Assembly (NCBI RefSeq): GCF_009711165.2
Contig: NZ_WMID02000001.1
Location: 444,675 to 508,674, forward strand
Direction of reading: 5' to 3'
DNA: 64,000 nt
Origin: Flavobacterium sp. MC2016-06
GTDB taxonomy: Bacteria > Bacteroidota > Bacteroidia > Flavobacteriales > Flavobacteriaceae
Program-made: the position numbers and the translations under genes
In this document: piece after piece, positions 17,530 to 26,037 of the stretch
How the letters are laid out: the number at the start of each line of letters is the position of its first letter
Position numbering within the stretch: the stretch's first letter is position 1
Notes under the pieces: generated by a model
What the model was told of the DNA's origin: nothing
What the model saw: only the letters and a program-made list of their open reading frames with translations
The model's database searches: none

Positions 17530-18926
17530 TGGCACAGTTATCTTTTAAAAACAGAATTGCTTTAAACTATATTCTCACTACAGGATTATTGATTTTAGTA
17601 GTTTTTTCGGCTATTTATTTTACAGTAAAGTTTACCGTTTACAAACATATAGACGAAAATTTAATGATCGAAATTCAAGATCATTTTAAAGAAATTAGAA
17701 TCGAAAATAAAAAGGTAATTTTTATGGATTCTGAAGAATGGGAAGAACGAGAACATAACTCGGTTGATGTTAATCCTGTTTTCGTTCAGTTTTTTGATTT
17801 GAATAAAAAAACAATCGAAAAATCGCCTAATTTAAAGAATGAAGCACTTGTATTTCATGACAGTGTAGAGCATTTTCAATTTTTTGACACAAAACTGCTC
17901 AACAATACAATCAGGCAGATTCAGGTACCGCTTCATCTAAAATCTAAAAAAATTGGGTATCTAATTATTGCAATGTCATTATCAGATTCAGCCAAAGTTT
18001 TAAAGAACCTTTTAGATACCTTATTAATTGCGTTTCCGATAATTTTATTAGTACTATTTTTTATTGCCCGTTTTTTTGCCGGACGAAGTATAAAACCAAT
18101 AAATGCGATTATTAATACGTCTAAGATAATTACAAAAGACAATTTGCAAAGCAGAATTCCGCTTCCTAAAACACGAGACGAATTGTTTACACTTTCTAAA
18201 ACTATAAACAATTTATTGGGCCGAATTGAAGACGCCATGCAGCGCGAAAAACAGTTTACATCTGATGCCTCACATGAGTTAAGAACACCATTAACCGTTA
18301 TTAAAGGAACACTGGAAGTTTTAATTCGTAAACCTCGTGACAATAAGGAATATGAAGAAAAAATAGCCTATTGTATTAATGAAGTAGATCATTTAAATAC
18401 ATTGGTAGATCAACTGCTTTTAATGGCGCGTTTTGAAAATCAAAAACAGAATATAGTAACGGAACCAGTTTACTTAAATGCTGTAATTTTAGATGTTATA
18501 ACTTTAATTTCAGATAAAATAAACAAGCATAAAATCAATGTTATTTTTGATGCCAAAGAAGAATTTTACATCCATTCTGATAATTATTTAGTGGTAACCA
18601 TTCTTAGAAATATTATATTTAATGCCGTAAAATATTCTAATGATAACAGCGAAATTTCAATAGGACTTTTGAGAGAAAAAGGAAAAATAAGCTGTACGAT
18701 TTCAGACCACGGAATCGGAATTGCAGAAGAAGATTTAGTTTCGATTTTAAATCCTTTTTTTAGATCTAATTCTTTACATCATTCAGAAATTAAAGGAACA
18801 GGCTTAGGATTGTCGATTGTGAAAAGATTTACAGATTTACTTCATATTAAATTTAAAATAGATAGTAAAATAGGCGTGGGAACTACTGTTACCTTAGGTT
18901 TTGATGAAAATGCTAAAACGTTATAG
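17529..18926 (+). CDS. Membrane sensor histidine kinase
   Basis: 465 residues. Two membrane helices (about 14-36 and 163-185) bracket a periplasmic sensor loop of about 125 residues. A HAMP-like segment (SIKPINAIINTSKIITKDNL then QSRIP) follows, then the dimerisation/phospho-acceptor box SDASHELRTPL with His249. The ATPase domain has N (ILRNIIFNAVKYS), G1 (DHGIGIAEEDL), F (FRSN) and G2 (GTGLGLSIVK) boxes. It starts on the last base of the response-regulator stop codon. No terminator is apparent between it and the his promoter 76 nt later. The signal sensed is unknown. Confidence 0.95.
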   Translation: MAQLSFKNRIALNYILTTGLLILVVFSAIYFTVKFTVYKHIDENLMIEIQDHFKEIRIENKKVIFMDSEEWEEREHNSVDVNPVFVQFFDLNKKTIEKSPNLKNEALVFHDSVEHFQFFDTKLLNNTIRQIQVPLHLKSKKIGYLIIAMSLSDSAKVLKNLLDTLLIAFPIILLVLFFIARFFAGRSIKPINAIINTSKIITKDNLQSRIPLPKTRDELFTLSKTINNLLGRIEDAMQREKQFTSDASHELRTPLTVIKGTLEVLIRKPRDNKEYEEKIAYCINEVDHLNTLVDQLLLMARFENQKQNIVTEPVYLNAVILDVITLISDKINKHKINVIFDAKEEFYIHSDNYLVVTILRNIIFNAVKYSNDNSEISIGLLREKGKISCTISDHGIGIAEEDLVSILNPFFRSNSLHHSEIKGTGLGLSIVKRFTDLLHIKFKIDSKIGVGTTVTLGFDENAKTL

Positions 18927-19002
18927 TGAATAGAAAAAAGGCAGTAAAAACGACAGTTGAGATTTTTTTTAACAATAAACTATCGTTAAGTTAAATTAAA
19001 AA

Positions 19003-19034
19003 TTGCTTTTTTATGAAATTAACTAGTATATTTG
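19003..19034 (+). promoter_or_regulatory. Predicted promoter of the histidine operon
   Basis: A -33 TTG at 19003-19005 and a -7 TATATTTG at 19027-19034, spaced by 21 nt, match the Bacteroidota promoter pattern. The leader-peptide ATG follows 35 nt later. Confidence 0.65.
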
Positions 19035-19069
19035 CAACCGAATCAAAGAATTATAAAATAAACCAAACA

Positions 19070-19129
19070 ATGATTTCAAATCAATTACATCATCATCATT
19101 TTCATTATTGCTCTCAAGCGATGTGTTAA
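19070..19129 (+). CDS. hisL: Histidine operon leader peptide
   Basis: A 19-codon ORF, MISNQLHHHHFHYCSQAMC, with five His codons (CAT at 19088-19099 and 19103-19105). It sits between the predicted his promoter and a terminator hairpin, 110 nt ahead of hisG. This is the classical layout of a his attenuation leader: scarce charged His-tRNA would stall ribosomes on the CAT run. A segment at the end of the ORF, 19113-19120 (CTCAAGCG), can pair over 8 bp (one G-U) with 19163-19170 in the terminator's 5' arm. A stalled ribosome would leave it free to antiterminate, while a ribosome reaching the stop codon would cover it. Confidence 0.85.
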   Translation: MISNQLHHHHFHYCSQAMC

Positions 19130-19156
19130 TGGTATGCATGTAAATCATCATATTTT

Positions 19157-19190
19157 AAAACCCGTTTGAGTACATCAAACGGGTTTTTTT
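19157..19190 (+). terminator. Attenuator terminator of the histidine operon
   Basis: A 13-bp perfect stem (arms 19157-19169 and 19175-19187, core ACCCGTTTGA) followed by a T-run to 19190, 28 nt after the leader-peptide stop and 49 nt before hisG. Its 5' arm overlaps the proposed antiterminator partner 19163-19170. Confidence 0.88.
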
Positions 19191-19239
19191 ATTCCTATTC
19201 TTTGTACTCAGACTATTAATTCCAAAAAAAACTAAAAAA

Positions 19240-20097
19240 ATGAGTACTTTAAAAATTGCAATTCAAAAATCAGGTCGTTTAAACGAAGACAGCATCCAAA
19301 TCCTTAAAGACGCAGGGATTTCAATTGATAATGGAATAGATCAGTTAAAAGCCGAAGCTTCAAATTTTCCTTTAGAAGTTTTATATTTAAGAAATTCAGA
19401 TATTCCTCAATATTTACTTGATGGTGTAGTAGACATCGCGATTGTTGGAGATAATTTATTGGTTGAAAAAGGAAAAAACATTGAAGTAATTCAAAAATTA
19501 GGGTTTTCAAAATGTAAAGTTTCTGTAGCTGTTCCTAAAGCATTTAACTACAAATCTATTAAAGATTTAGACGGAATGCGTATTGCAACTTCTTATCCAA
19601 ATACGGTACTTGATTTTTTTAACTCAAATGGAGTAACAGTTGATATTCACCAAATATCAGGTTCTGTAGAAATCGCACCAAATATTGGCCTTGCCGATGC
19701 TATTGTAGATATTGTATCCAGCGGAAGTACTTTGTTTAAAAACAACCTAAAAGAGGTAGAAGTTATTTTTAAAAGCGAAGCAGTATTAGCAGTTTCTCCA
19801 AAAGTAAGCCCTGATTCTCAAAAAATAATTGACACCTTAAAATTCAGAATTGAATCGGTATTAAGAGCAAGAAAATCAAAATACATTTTGATGAATATTC
19901 CAAATGATAAAATCGACGCCGTTGGAAAAATTCTTCCAGTTTTAAGAAGTTTAACCGTTTTGCCATTAGCAGAAGAAGGCTGGAGCAGTGTACATTCAGT
20001 AATTGACAAAGATACTTTCTGGGACGTAATCGACCAATTGAAAGAAGTAGGAGCAGAAGGAATTTTAGTTTGCCCAATCGAGAAAATGGTACTATAA
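19240..20097 (+). CDS. hisG: ATP phosphoribosyltransferase, long form
   Basis: 285 residues. It catalyses the first step of histidine synthesis, joining ATP and PRPP. The N-terminal catalytic part begins LKIAIQKSGRLNEDS and includes DVVDIAIVGDN-like residues (GVVDIAIVGDNLLVE). The PRPP-binding loop is VDIVSSGSTLFKNN (about 157-170). The C-terminal segment (about 215-285, including VLPLAEEGWSSVHSVIDKD) is the ACT-like regulatory domain present only in the long HisG form, which is feedback-inhibited by histidine and needs no HisZ. It is the first gene after the attenuator, so both enzyme activity and expression respond to histidine. Confidence 0.96.
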   Translation: MSTLKIAIQKSGRLNEDSIQILKDAGISIDNGIDQLKAEASNFPLEVLYLRNSDIPQYLLDGVVDIAIVGDNLLVEKGKNIEVIQKLGFSKCKVSVAVPKAFNYKSIKDLDGMRIATSYPNTVLDFFNSNGVTVDIHQISGSVEIAPNIGLADAIVDIVSSGSTLFKNNLKEVEVIFKSEAVLAVSPKVSPDSQKIIDTLKFRIESVLRARKSKYILMNIPNDKIDAVGKILPVLRSLTVLPLAEEGWSSVHSVIDKDTFWDVIDQLKEVGAEGILVCPIEKMVL

Positions 20098-20118
20098 ATG
20101 AATAAAATCCAATAATAA

Positions 20119-20168
20119 AATTCCAAACTTGAAGAATTGGAATTTGGAATTTAAAAAATTGGAATTTA
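20119..20168. repeat. GGAATTT-type intergenic repeat, hisG-hisD junction
   Basis: AATTCCAAACTTGAAGAATT is followed by GGAATTTGGAATTT and then AAAAAATTGGAATTT, giving inverted AATTCCAAA/TTTGGAATT elements. The same word family occurs at 14524, 25070, 32690, 33230, 45716, 51095 and 51217. Confidence 0.6.
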
Positions 20169-20180
20169 ATATAAAATATT

Positions 20181-21467
20181 ATGAATAAAATAGACAATCC
20201 AAAGCAAGACACTTGGTCGGAAATATTAAAAAGACCAACAAAAACGATAGATGATATTGAAGTTACTGTTAAGGAAATCTTCAAAGAAGTGCAGAAAAAA
20301 GGCGATGAAGCCGTAGCAAAATATACTTCAATTTTTGATGGAATTGCTTTAGATAATTATGAAGTTACTTCACAAGAAATTCAAGAAGCCATTAGTTTGA
20401 TTTCTCCTGAATTAAAAGAAGCAATTCAGTTGGCAAAAGACAACATTTATGCATTTCATACGGCTCAAAAAACCGAAAGAATTGTTATAGAAACTACCGA
20501 AGGTGTAAACTGCTGGCAGGAAAAAAGACCAATCCAGAAAATCGGATTGTACATTCCAGGCGGAACAGCGCCTTTGTTTTCGACCGTTTTAATGCTGGCA
20601 GTTCCTGCTGAAATTGCAGGTTCTAAAGAAATCGTTTTATGCTCGCCTCCAGATAAAACAGGAAAAATTAATCCAGCGATTTTGTACGCAGCCAATTTGT
20701 GCGGTGTAACCAAAATATTAAAAGTGGGCGGAATCCAAGCCATTGCCGGAATGACATTTGGTACGCAGTCAATTCCAAAAGTATACAAGATTTTCGGACC
20801 AGGAAATCAATTTGTAACCGTAGCAAAACAATTGGCAACACAGTTTGGTGTAGCGATTGATATGCCGGCTGGACCTTCAGAATTATTAATTGTAGCCGAT
20901 GATACTGCCGTTCCTGCTTTTGTAGCATCAGATTTATTGTCACAAGCAGAACACGGAACAGACAGTCAGGTAATTTTAGTTTCTACTTCAAAAAGACTAA
21001 TTGATGCTGTAGAAAAAGAAATTCAAATTCAAATTGAAGAACTTCCTAGAAAAGAAATTGCTAAAAAAGCGATCGAAAACTCAAAATTAATTTGGGTTGA
21101 AAACGATAAAATTGCTTTAGATTTAATCAACGATTACGGGCCGGAGCATTTTATAATCTGTTCAGAATATGATGATTATTACTGCAACGGAGTTTTAAAT
21201 GCAGGTTCTGTTTTCATCGGAAATTATACACCAGAAAGTGCGGGAGATTACGCTTCTGGAACAAATCATACACTTCCAACAAACGGTTATGCAAAAAACT
21301 ATAGTGGTGTAAACTTAGATAGTTTTATGAAATCAATGACCTTTCAAAAAATATCAGAAAAAGGAATCCAGAATATTGGTAGAGCAATTGAAGTTATGGC
21401 CGAAGCCGAAGGTTTACAAGCACATAAAAATGCTGTAACACTTCGATTACAAAGTTTAAAATCATAA
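20181..21467 (+). CDS. hisD: Histidinol dehydrogenase
   Basis: 428 residues, usual length. It carries out the last two oxidations, L-histidinol to L-histidine, using NAD and zinc. Landmarks are GLYIPGGTAPLFSTVLMLAVPA, IFGPGNQFVTVAKQ, DMPAGPSELL, the zinc ligand motif SQAEHGTDSQ (Gln and His) and the catalytic YGPEHF (Glu-His). The C-terminal GVNLDSFMKSMTFQKISE is also conserved. It lies 83 nt after hisG, separated by a GGAATTT-type repeat, and 136 nt before hisC. The start ATG at 20181 follows directly on the repeat. Confidence 0.97.
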   Translation: MNKIDNPKQDTWSEILKRPTKTIDDIEVTVKEIFKEVQKKGDEAVAKYTSIFDGIALDNYEVTSQEIQEAISLISPELKEAIQLAKDNIYAFHTAQKTERIVIETTEGVNCWQEKRPIQKIGLYIPGGTAPLFSTVLMLAVPAEIAGSKEIVLCSPPDKTGKINPAILYAANLCGVTKILKVGGIQAIAGMTFGTQSIPKVYKIFGPGNQFVTVAKQLATQFGVAIDMPAGPSELLIVADDTAVPAFVASDLLSQAEHGTDSQVILVSTSKRLIDAVEKEIQIQIEELPRKEIAKKAIENSKLIWVENDKIALDLINDYGPEHFIICSEYDDYYCNGVLNAGSVFIGNYTPESAGDYASGTNHTLPTNGYAKNYSGVNLDSFMKSMTFQKISEKGIQNIGRAIEVMAEAEGLQAHKNAVTLRLQSLKS

Positions 21468-21477
21468 TTGTGACTTC

Positions 21478-21589
21478 TCCTGCAAGGTTTCCAAAATCTT
21501 GTAGGTTTGACAATACATTTCAAATAGAGTTTAAACGCTTTCAATCACTTACATAATCAAACCTACAAGGTTTTGGAAACCTTGCAGGA
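21478..21589. repeat. Long inverted repeat, hisD-hisC junction
   Basis: Two 31-nt arms, 21478-21508 and 21559-21589, are complementary except for one T/C position (a G-U pair in RNA). Arms start TCCTGCAAGGTTTCC and end GGAAACCTTGCAGGA. The hairpin has a 50-nt loop and no T-run, so it is not a simple terminator. Confidence 0.85.
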
Positions 21590-21603
21590 TTAAAGTAAAA
21601 ACC

Positions 21604-22653
21604 ATGAATATTTTTGATATAAATACAATAACACGAGAAAACGTAAAATCATTAAAACCATATTCGTCAGCGCGTGACGAGTTTGAAGATTTTAGTACAG
21701 CCAATATGATTTTTTTGGATGCGAATGAAAACCCGTTTCAAAATGGAGTAAATCGTTATCCAGATCCACAGCAAAACTCTGTAAAAGCAATTTTGGCTAA
21801 AAATAAGAATATAAAATCAAGTCAGATTTTGTTAGGAAACGGAAGTGACGAAGTTTTAGATTTACTTTTTAGAGCTTTTTGCGAACCCAAAACAGATAAT
21901 ATTATTTCGTTACCGCCAACGTACGGAATGTATGGTGTTTTGGCTAATATAAATGCAGTAGAAAATAGAGAAGTTTTACTTTCTACAGATTTTCAGCCAC
22001 AAGTTGAGAAGATTTTAGAAGCAGTTGACGACAATACAAAAATCATCTTTTTATGTTCTCCAAATAATCCAACCGGAAATTCATTTTCGTATGAAAGCGT
22101 GGTTAAATTGCTTCAAAACTTTAAAGGTTTGGTTGTAATTGATGAAGCATATATTGATTTTTCAGACAAAGAAAGCTGGTTGACAGAAATTGACGAATAT
22201 CCAAATTTGGTGATTACGCAAACACTTTCTAAAGCGTATGGTTTAGCGGGAATTCGATTAGGAATTTGTTATGGTTCTGAAGCTGTTATTTCGGTTTTAA
22301 ATAAAATAAAACCACCATATAATGTAAACGAATTAACGCAGCAAAGAGCAATAGTGCGTTTGAATGAATCGGATAAAATAAAAGCTGAAATCACTTCTAT
22401 TGTTGAGCAAAGAGAGGAGTTGCTTAAAGTTTTACTTGAAGTAAGTTTTGTAGAAAAAATTTACCCAACAGAAGCTAATTTTGTTTTGGTAAAAGTAGAT
22501 GATGCAAATAAAAGATACGATCAATTAATTGCAAAAGGAATTGTAATTCGTAACAGAACAACACAGCCTTTATGCGAAAATTGCCTTCGTTTTACGATTG
22601 GAATCCCAGAGGAAAATGCAGTATTAATTAAAGAATTGAAGTTATTAAGCTAA
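21604..22653 (+). CDS. hisC: Histidinol-phosphate aminotransferase
   Basis: 349 residues, PLP-dependent aminotransferase fold type I. It converts imidazole-acetol phosphate and glutamate to histidinol phosphate. The substrate-specific LDANENPFQNGVNRYPDP start, GNGSDEVLDLLFRAF (cofactor phosphate contact), CSPNNPTGNSF, VIDEAYIDFS and the PLP lysine Lys210 in TLSKAYGLAGIRLG are all present. The C-terminal RNRTTQPLCENCLRFTIG has the conserved Arg that binds substrate. Fourteen nt separate its start from the end of the preceding inverted repeat. Confidence 0.96.
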   Translation: MNIFDINTITRENVKSLKPYSSARDEFEDFSTANMIFLDANENPFQNGVNRYPDPQQNSVKAILAKNKNIKSSQILLGNGSDEVLDLLFRAFCEPKTDNIISLPPTYGMYGVLANINAVENREVLLSTDFQPQVEKILEAVDDNTKIIFLCSPNNPTGNSFSYESVVKLLQNFKGLVVIDEAYIDFSDKESWLTEIDEYPNLVITQTLSKAYGLAGIRLGICYGSEAVISVLNKIKPPYNVNELTQQRAIVRLNESDKIKAEITSIVEQREELLKVLLEVSFVEKIYPTEANFVLVKVDDANKRYDQLIAKGIVIRNRTTQPLCENCLRFTIGIPEENAVLIKELKLLS

Positions 22654-22663
22654 AAATATATTA

Positions 22664-22812
22664 GCCACAGATTTCATAGATTAAACGGATTTTTAACTCT
22701 GTTTGTGTTTGATTTTTCGCCACGAATTACACAAATTAACACGAATTAATTAGTGAAAATTTGTGTAATTCGTGGCAAAAGAAAAATCATTTTAATCCTT
22801 TTAATCTGTGGC
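22664..22812. repeat. Nested inverted repeat element, hisC-hisB junction
   Basis: The inner arms are perfect over 19 bp: GCCACGAATTACACAAATT (22719-22737) and its complement at 22758-22776. The outer arms, GCCACAGATT (22664) and AATCTGTGGC (ending 22812), are imperfectly complementary over about 30 nt. The element overlaps an in-frame GTG at 22808 upstream of the true hisB ATG. Confidence 0.85.
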
Positions 22813-22828
22813 AGAAAAAATACAAACC

Positions 22829-23965
22829 ATGAAAAAAGTACTTTTTATCGATCGTGACGGAACGATTGTTTTGGAACCAGAAAATTTACAATTAGACAGT
22901 TTGGATAAACTAGAATTTTATCCGAAGGCGTTTCAATATTTGGCTAAAATTGCTAAAGAGTTTGATTACGAATTGGCAATGGTAACCAACCAGGACGGTT
23001 TGGGAACAGATAGTTTTCCAGAAGATACGTTTTGGCCAACGCAGAATTTCATTCTAAAAGCCTTTGAAAATGAAGGCGTTTTGTTTGATGATATTTTTGT
23101 TGATCGTTCTTTTCCAGAAGACAATGCGCCAACACGCAAGCCGAGAACTGGAATGTTGACTAAATATTTGAATAATCCAGAATATGATTTGGAGAATTCT
23201 TTTGTTTTAGGCGATCGTTTAACGGATGTTGAATTGGCAAAAAATCTTGGTGCAAAAGCCATTTTCATGAATTTGACTGATGGCGCAGGAAGTACTGAAA
23301 TTTCGTCTAAACGCGAAGAATTAGATGGTACCATTATTTTGCAAACAACAGATTGGAAAACAATCTATGAGTTTTTGAAATTAGAAGCGCGTTCAGCATC
23401 GATTACTAGAAAAACGAATGAAACAGATATTTTCATCGATCTAAACCTTGACGGAACAGGAAAAAGTAAAATCGAAACCGGAATTGCTTTTTTTGATCAT
23501 ATGTTAGATCAAATTTCGCGTCACGGACAAATGGACTTAGAAATTCTTGTAAAAGGCGATTTAGAGGTCGATGAACACCACACGATTGAAGATACAGCTA
23601 TTGCTTTAGGCGAAGTTTTCGCGAAAGCGTTAGGAAACAAACTGGGAATCGAACGTTATGGTTTTTGCCTTCCAATGGACGATTGTTTGGCGCAGGTTGC
23701 AATTGACTTTGGCGGAAGAAACTGGCTCGTTTGGGAAACGGAATTTAAACGCGAAATGGTTGGAAAAATGCCAACAGAAATGTTTTACCATTTCTTCAAA
23801 TCTTTCTCAGACGGTGCAAAAGCAAACATCAACATAAAAGCAGAAGGAACAAACGAACATCATAAAATTGAAGCAATCTTTAAAGCTTTCGCGAAAGCCA
23901 TAAAAGTAGCAGTAAAACGTGATACAGAGAAAATGATTTTGCCATCGACGAAAGGGATGTTGTAG
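22829..23965 (+). CDS. hisB: Bifunctional histidinol-phosphatase / imidazoleglycerol-phosphate dehydratase
   Basis: 378 residues from ATG 22829. An in-frame GTG at 22808 lies inside the repeat and is rejected because [16 protein letters not shown] is the expected HisB start. The N-terminal half (1-~165) is a HAD phosphatase with the DxD nucleophile motif FIDRDGT and [12 protein letters not shown]; it dephosphorylates histidinol phosphate. The C-terminal half (~185-378) is the dehydratase, with the metal-binding [13 protein letters not shown] and [16 protein letters not shown] motifs and [11 protein letters not shown]. The fused form is typical of Enterobacteria and Bacteroidota. A small unrelated gene follows in the operon. 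Confidence 0.96.
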   Translation: MKKVLFIDRDGTIVLEPENLQLDSLDKLEFYPKAFQYLAKIAKEFDYELAMVTNQDGLGTDSFPEDTFWPTQNFILKAFENEGVLFDDIFVDRSFPEDNAPTRKPRTGMLTKYLNNPEYDLENSFVLGDRLTDVELAKNLGAKAIFMNLTDGAGSTEISSKREELDGTIILQTTDWKTIYEFLKLEARSASITRKTNETDIFIDLNLDGTGKSKIETGIAFFDHMLDQISRHGQMDLEILVKGDLEVDEHHTIEDTAIALGEVFAKALGNKLGIERYGFCLPMDDCLAQVAIDFGGRNWLVWETEFKREMVGKMPTEMFYHFFKSFSDGAKANINIKAEGTNEHHKIEAIFKAFAKAIKVAVKRDTEKMILPSTKGML

Positions 23966-23970
23966 AAAAA

Positions 23971-24033
23971 GTTTCAAGTTTCAGGTTCCAAGTTTCAGGT
24001 TTCTCTCAGAAGTTGAAACTTGGAACTTGAAAC
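23971..24033. repeat. GTTTCAAGTTTCAGG-type inverted repeat, hisB-NTF2 junction
   Basis: GTTTCAAGTTTCAGGTTCC at 23971 is followed after about 35 nt by GTTGAAACTTGGAACTTGAA, giving an imperfect hairpin. The same family is found at 8428, 24414, 41104, 45669 and 54140. Confidence 0.7.
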
Positions 24034-24051
24034 AAAATAAACAAAAACTAT

Positions 24052-24402
24052 ATGGATGCTAAAAAGTTTGAAGAAGAATGGATTAAATCATGGAATTCTC
24101 ATGATTTAGAAGACATAATGAAACATTATACTGCTGATATTGAAATTACAACTCCAATGATAAAAATAGCTGGCGAAATTGAAAGTGGTAGTCTTAAAGG
24201 CAAAGAAAATGTTGCTGCATATTGGAGCAAAGCATTAACTAAGTTTCCAGATTTGAAATTTGAATTAATTGATGTCACTTCTGGCGTAAATTCTGTTGCG
24301 TTATATTATAAATCGATTATGAATAAAAAAGCAGTTGAAGTAATGTTTTTTGACGAAAACGGATTGGTAAACAAAATGATTGCCCATTATACAGATCTAT
24401 AG
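24052..24402 (+). CDS. NTF2-like / SnoaL-type small protein
   Basis: 116 residues. The pattern FEEEWIKSWNSHDLEDIMKH then YTADIEITTP is the typical opening of nuclear-transport-factor-2-like (SnoaL) domains: two helices with WxxxWNxHD and a first strand. GKENVAAYWSKALTKFPDLKFELIDV and the closing KMIAHYTDL also fit the cone-like fold. These domains bind small hydrophobic ligands or act as isomerases; function here is unknown. It lies between hisB and hisH in the same direction, with repeat elements on both sides, and has no known role in histidine synthesis. It may be an insertion carried along with the flanking repeats. Confidence 0.75.
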   Translation: MDAKKFEEEWIKSWNSHDLEDIMKHYTADIEITTPMIKIAGEIESGSLKGKENVAAYWSKALTKFPDLKFELIDVTSGVNSVALYYKSIMNKKAVEVMFFDENGLVNKMIAHYTDL

Positions 24403-24413
24403 AAATAAAATTA

Positions 24414-24475
24414 TTTCAGGTTTCAAATTTCAAGTTCTCCAGCAACTTGAAACCTGAAACTTGAAACTTTGAAAC
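24414..24475. repeat. TTTCAGGTTTCAA-type inverted repeat, NTF2-hisH junction
   Basis: TTTCAGGTTTCAAATTTCAA pairs with TTGAAACCTGAAA across a short loop; same family as 23971-24033. Confidence 0.7.
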
Positions 24476-24483
24476 GAAAATAA

Positions 24484-25077
24484 ATGAAAATAGTAATCAT
24501 AAATTACGGCGCGGGGAATATTCAGAGCATAATGTTTGCTATTGAAAGACTTGGTTTTAAGGCCGTTTTGAGTAATAATCCCGAAGAAATTTTAGCTGCA
24601 GACAAAGTGATTTTTCCTGGCGTTGGCGAGGCGAGTTCGGCGATGGCGAAATTAATTGAAAGCGGTTTGGATAGTTTGATTCCGAAATTAGAGCAACCCG
24701 TTTTAGGGATTTGTCTTGGAATGCAATTGATGTGTAAATCGTCTGAAGAAGGAAATACAAAAGGTTTAGGAATTTTTGATATTGATGTAATAAAATTTAC
24801 TCAAAATGTAAAAGTACCACAAATGGGCTGGAATCAGATTTATGATCTGAAATCGGATTTGTTTAAAGGAATTTCTGAAAATGAATTTATGTACTTGGTG
24901 CATAGTTTTTATGCTCCAAATTGTTCAGAAGCTATTGCAACAACCAATTATGATGTTGAATACGCTTCGGCTTTACACAAAAATAATTTTTACGGAACAC
25001 AGTTTCACCCAGAAAAAAGTGGTGATGTGGGAGAAAAAATTCTTGGAAACTTTTTAAGATTAAATTCCAATTTTTAA
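24484..25077 (+). CDS. hisH: Imidazole glycerol phosphate synthase, glutaminase subunit
   Basis: 197 residues, class I glutamine amidotransferase. It releases ammonia from glutamine and channels it to HisF. The N-terminus KIVIINYGAGNIQS is conserved. The catalytic triad is Cys77 (LGICLGMQLM), His175 and Glu177 (TQFHPEKSG). VPQMGWNQI and YLVHSFYA complete the HisH signature. It is followed by a 151-nt spacer of low-complexity repeats before hisA; HisF, its partner, is two genes downstream. Confidence 0.96.
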   Translation: MKIVIINYGAGNIQSIMFAIERLGFKAVLSNNPEEILAADKVIFPGVGEASSAMAKLIESGLDSLIPKLEQPVLGICLGMQLMCKSSEEGNTKGLGIFDIDVIKFTQNVKVPQMGWNQIYDLKSDLFKGISENEFMYLVHSFYAPNCSEAIATTNYDVEYASALHKNNFYGTQFHPEKSGDVGEKILGNFLRLNSNF

Positions 25078-25228
25078 AATTCCAAATTCCAATTCCAAAT
25101 TCCAATTGCAATATCAATTACAATATCAAAAATCAATTTCAATTTTTAGAATCTAAAATCTGAACTCTAAGATCTAAAATTTCAATTCAGAATCTAAACT
25201 CTAAAATCAGAAATCTAAAATAATAAAT
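25078..25228. repeat. Low-complexity repeat spacer, hisH-hisA junction
   Basis: Repeated AATTCCAAATTCC words (25070-25108) are followed by repeated TCTAAAATCTGAACTCTAA words (25150-25222). No ORF. Confidence 0.6.
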
Positions 25229-25954
25229 ATGAGAATAATACCAGCCATAGATATCATTGACGGAAAATGTGTTCGCTTATCAAAAGGCGATTACAATACG
25301 AAGATAATTTACAACGAAAATCCGCTTGAAGTTGCAAAATCATTTGAAGCACACGGAATCGAATATCTGCATTTAGTAGATTTAGACGGAGCAAAATCAA
25401 GCAAAATTGTCAATTATAAAATCTTAGAACAAATTGCCACGCAGACTAGCTTAAAAATTGATTTTGGAGGCGGATTAAAAGCCGATTCTGATTTGAAAAT
25501 TGCTTTTGAAAGTGGAGCAAATCAAATCACTGGTGGCAGTATTGCTGTCAAAAACAGAGAGATTTTCCAAAAATGGATTTCAGAATACGGTTCAGATAAA
25601 ATTATTTTAGGAGCTGATGCAAAAGACGAAAAAGTAGCAGTTTCTGGCTGGCTAGAAGATTCAAATGAAGATTTAGTTCCATTCATTCAAGATTATCAAA
25701 ATAAAGGGATTCAGTATGTTATTTGCACCGATATTGCAAAAGATGGAATGTTGGAAGGTCCAAGTTTTGACTTGTATGCTAAAATTTTAGCAGAAGCGAA
25801 TGGAATAAAACTTATTGCTTCTGGAGGAATTTCAACTTTCGATGAATTACCAAAACTTGCCGAATTAGGCTGTGAAGGAACGATCATCGGAAAAGCGATT
25901 TACGAAGGAAGAATTTCCTTAAAACAGTTAGAGGATTTTATAATTAGAAAATGA
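25229..25954 (+). CDS. hisA: ProFAR isomerase (phosphoribosylformimino-AICAR-P isomerase)
   Basis: 241 residues, (beta/alpha)8 barrel. The N-terminus [20 protein letters not shown] has the catalytic Asp (AID). [20 protein letters not shown] and the second catalytic Asp in [13 protein letters not shown] are present, as are the phosphate-binding segments LIASGGIST and [11 protein letters not shown]. It opens the ribose ring of ProFAR to PRFAR in the fourth step of histidine synthesis. It lies 83 nt upstream of hisF, the paralogous barrel. Confidence 0.96.
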   Translation: MRIIPAIDIIDGKCVRLSKGDYNTKIIYNENPLEVAKSFEAHGIEYLHLVDLDGAKSSKIVNYKILEQIATQTSLKIDFGGGLKADSDLKIAFESGANQITGGSIAVKNREIFQKWISEYGSDKIILGADAKDEKVAVSGWLEDSNEDLVPFIQDYQNKGIQYVICTDIAKDGMLEGPSFDLYAKILAEANGIKLIASGGISTFDELPKLAELGCEGTIIGKAIYEGRISLKQLEDFIIRK

Positions 25955-25956
25955 GA

Positions 25957-26023
25957 TAATTTGATAATTAGATAATTTCTGCACAAAGCAAAAATAATTA
26001 TCTAATTGACTAATTATCTAATT
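25957..26023. repeat. TTAGATAATT inverted repeat, hisA-hisF junction
   Basis: GATAATTAGATAATTT (from 25965) is complementary to AATTATCTAATTG and AATTATCTAATTAAC (25996-26022) across a short GC-containing loop. Confidence 0.65.
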
Positions 26024-26037
26024 AACACATTGAGAAA

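Noticed and set aside
17933..18343. 136-codon minus-strand ORF inside the histidine kinase gene
   Set aside because: It is antisense to a kinase with all catalytic boxes intact; shadow frame.
19818..20284. Two overlapping minus-strand ORFs across hisG-hisD
   Set aside because: They lie opposite well-supported his genes, have low-complexity hydrophobic translations and no upstream signals.
22808..22828. GTG start extending hisB by seven codons
   Set aside because: The extension comes from the arm of an inverted repeat; [11 protein letters not shown] from ATG 22829 is the normal HisB start.
23971..24475. Possible CRISPR-like repetition around the NTF2-like gene
   Set aside because: The repeats are inverted, variable in length and not separated by regular unique spacers; no cas genes.
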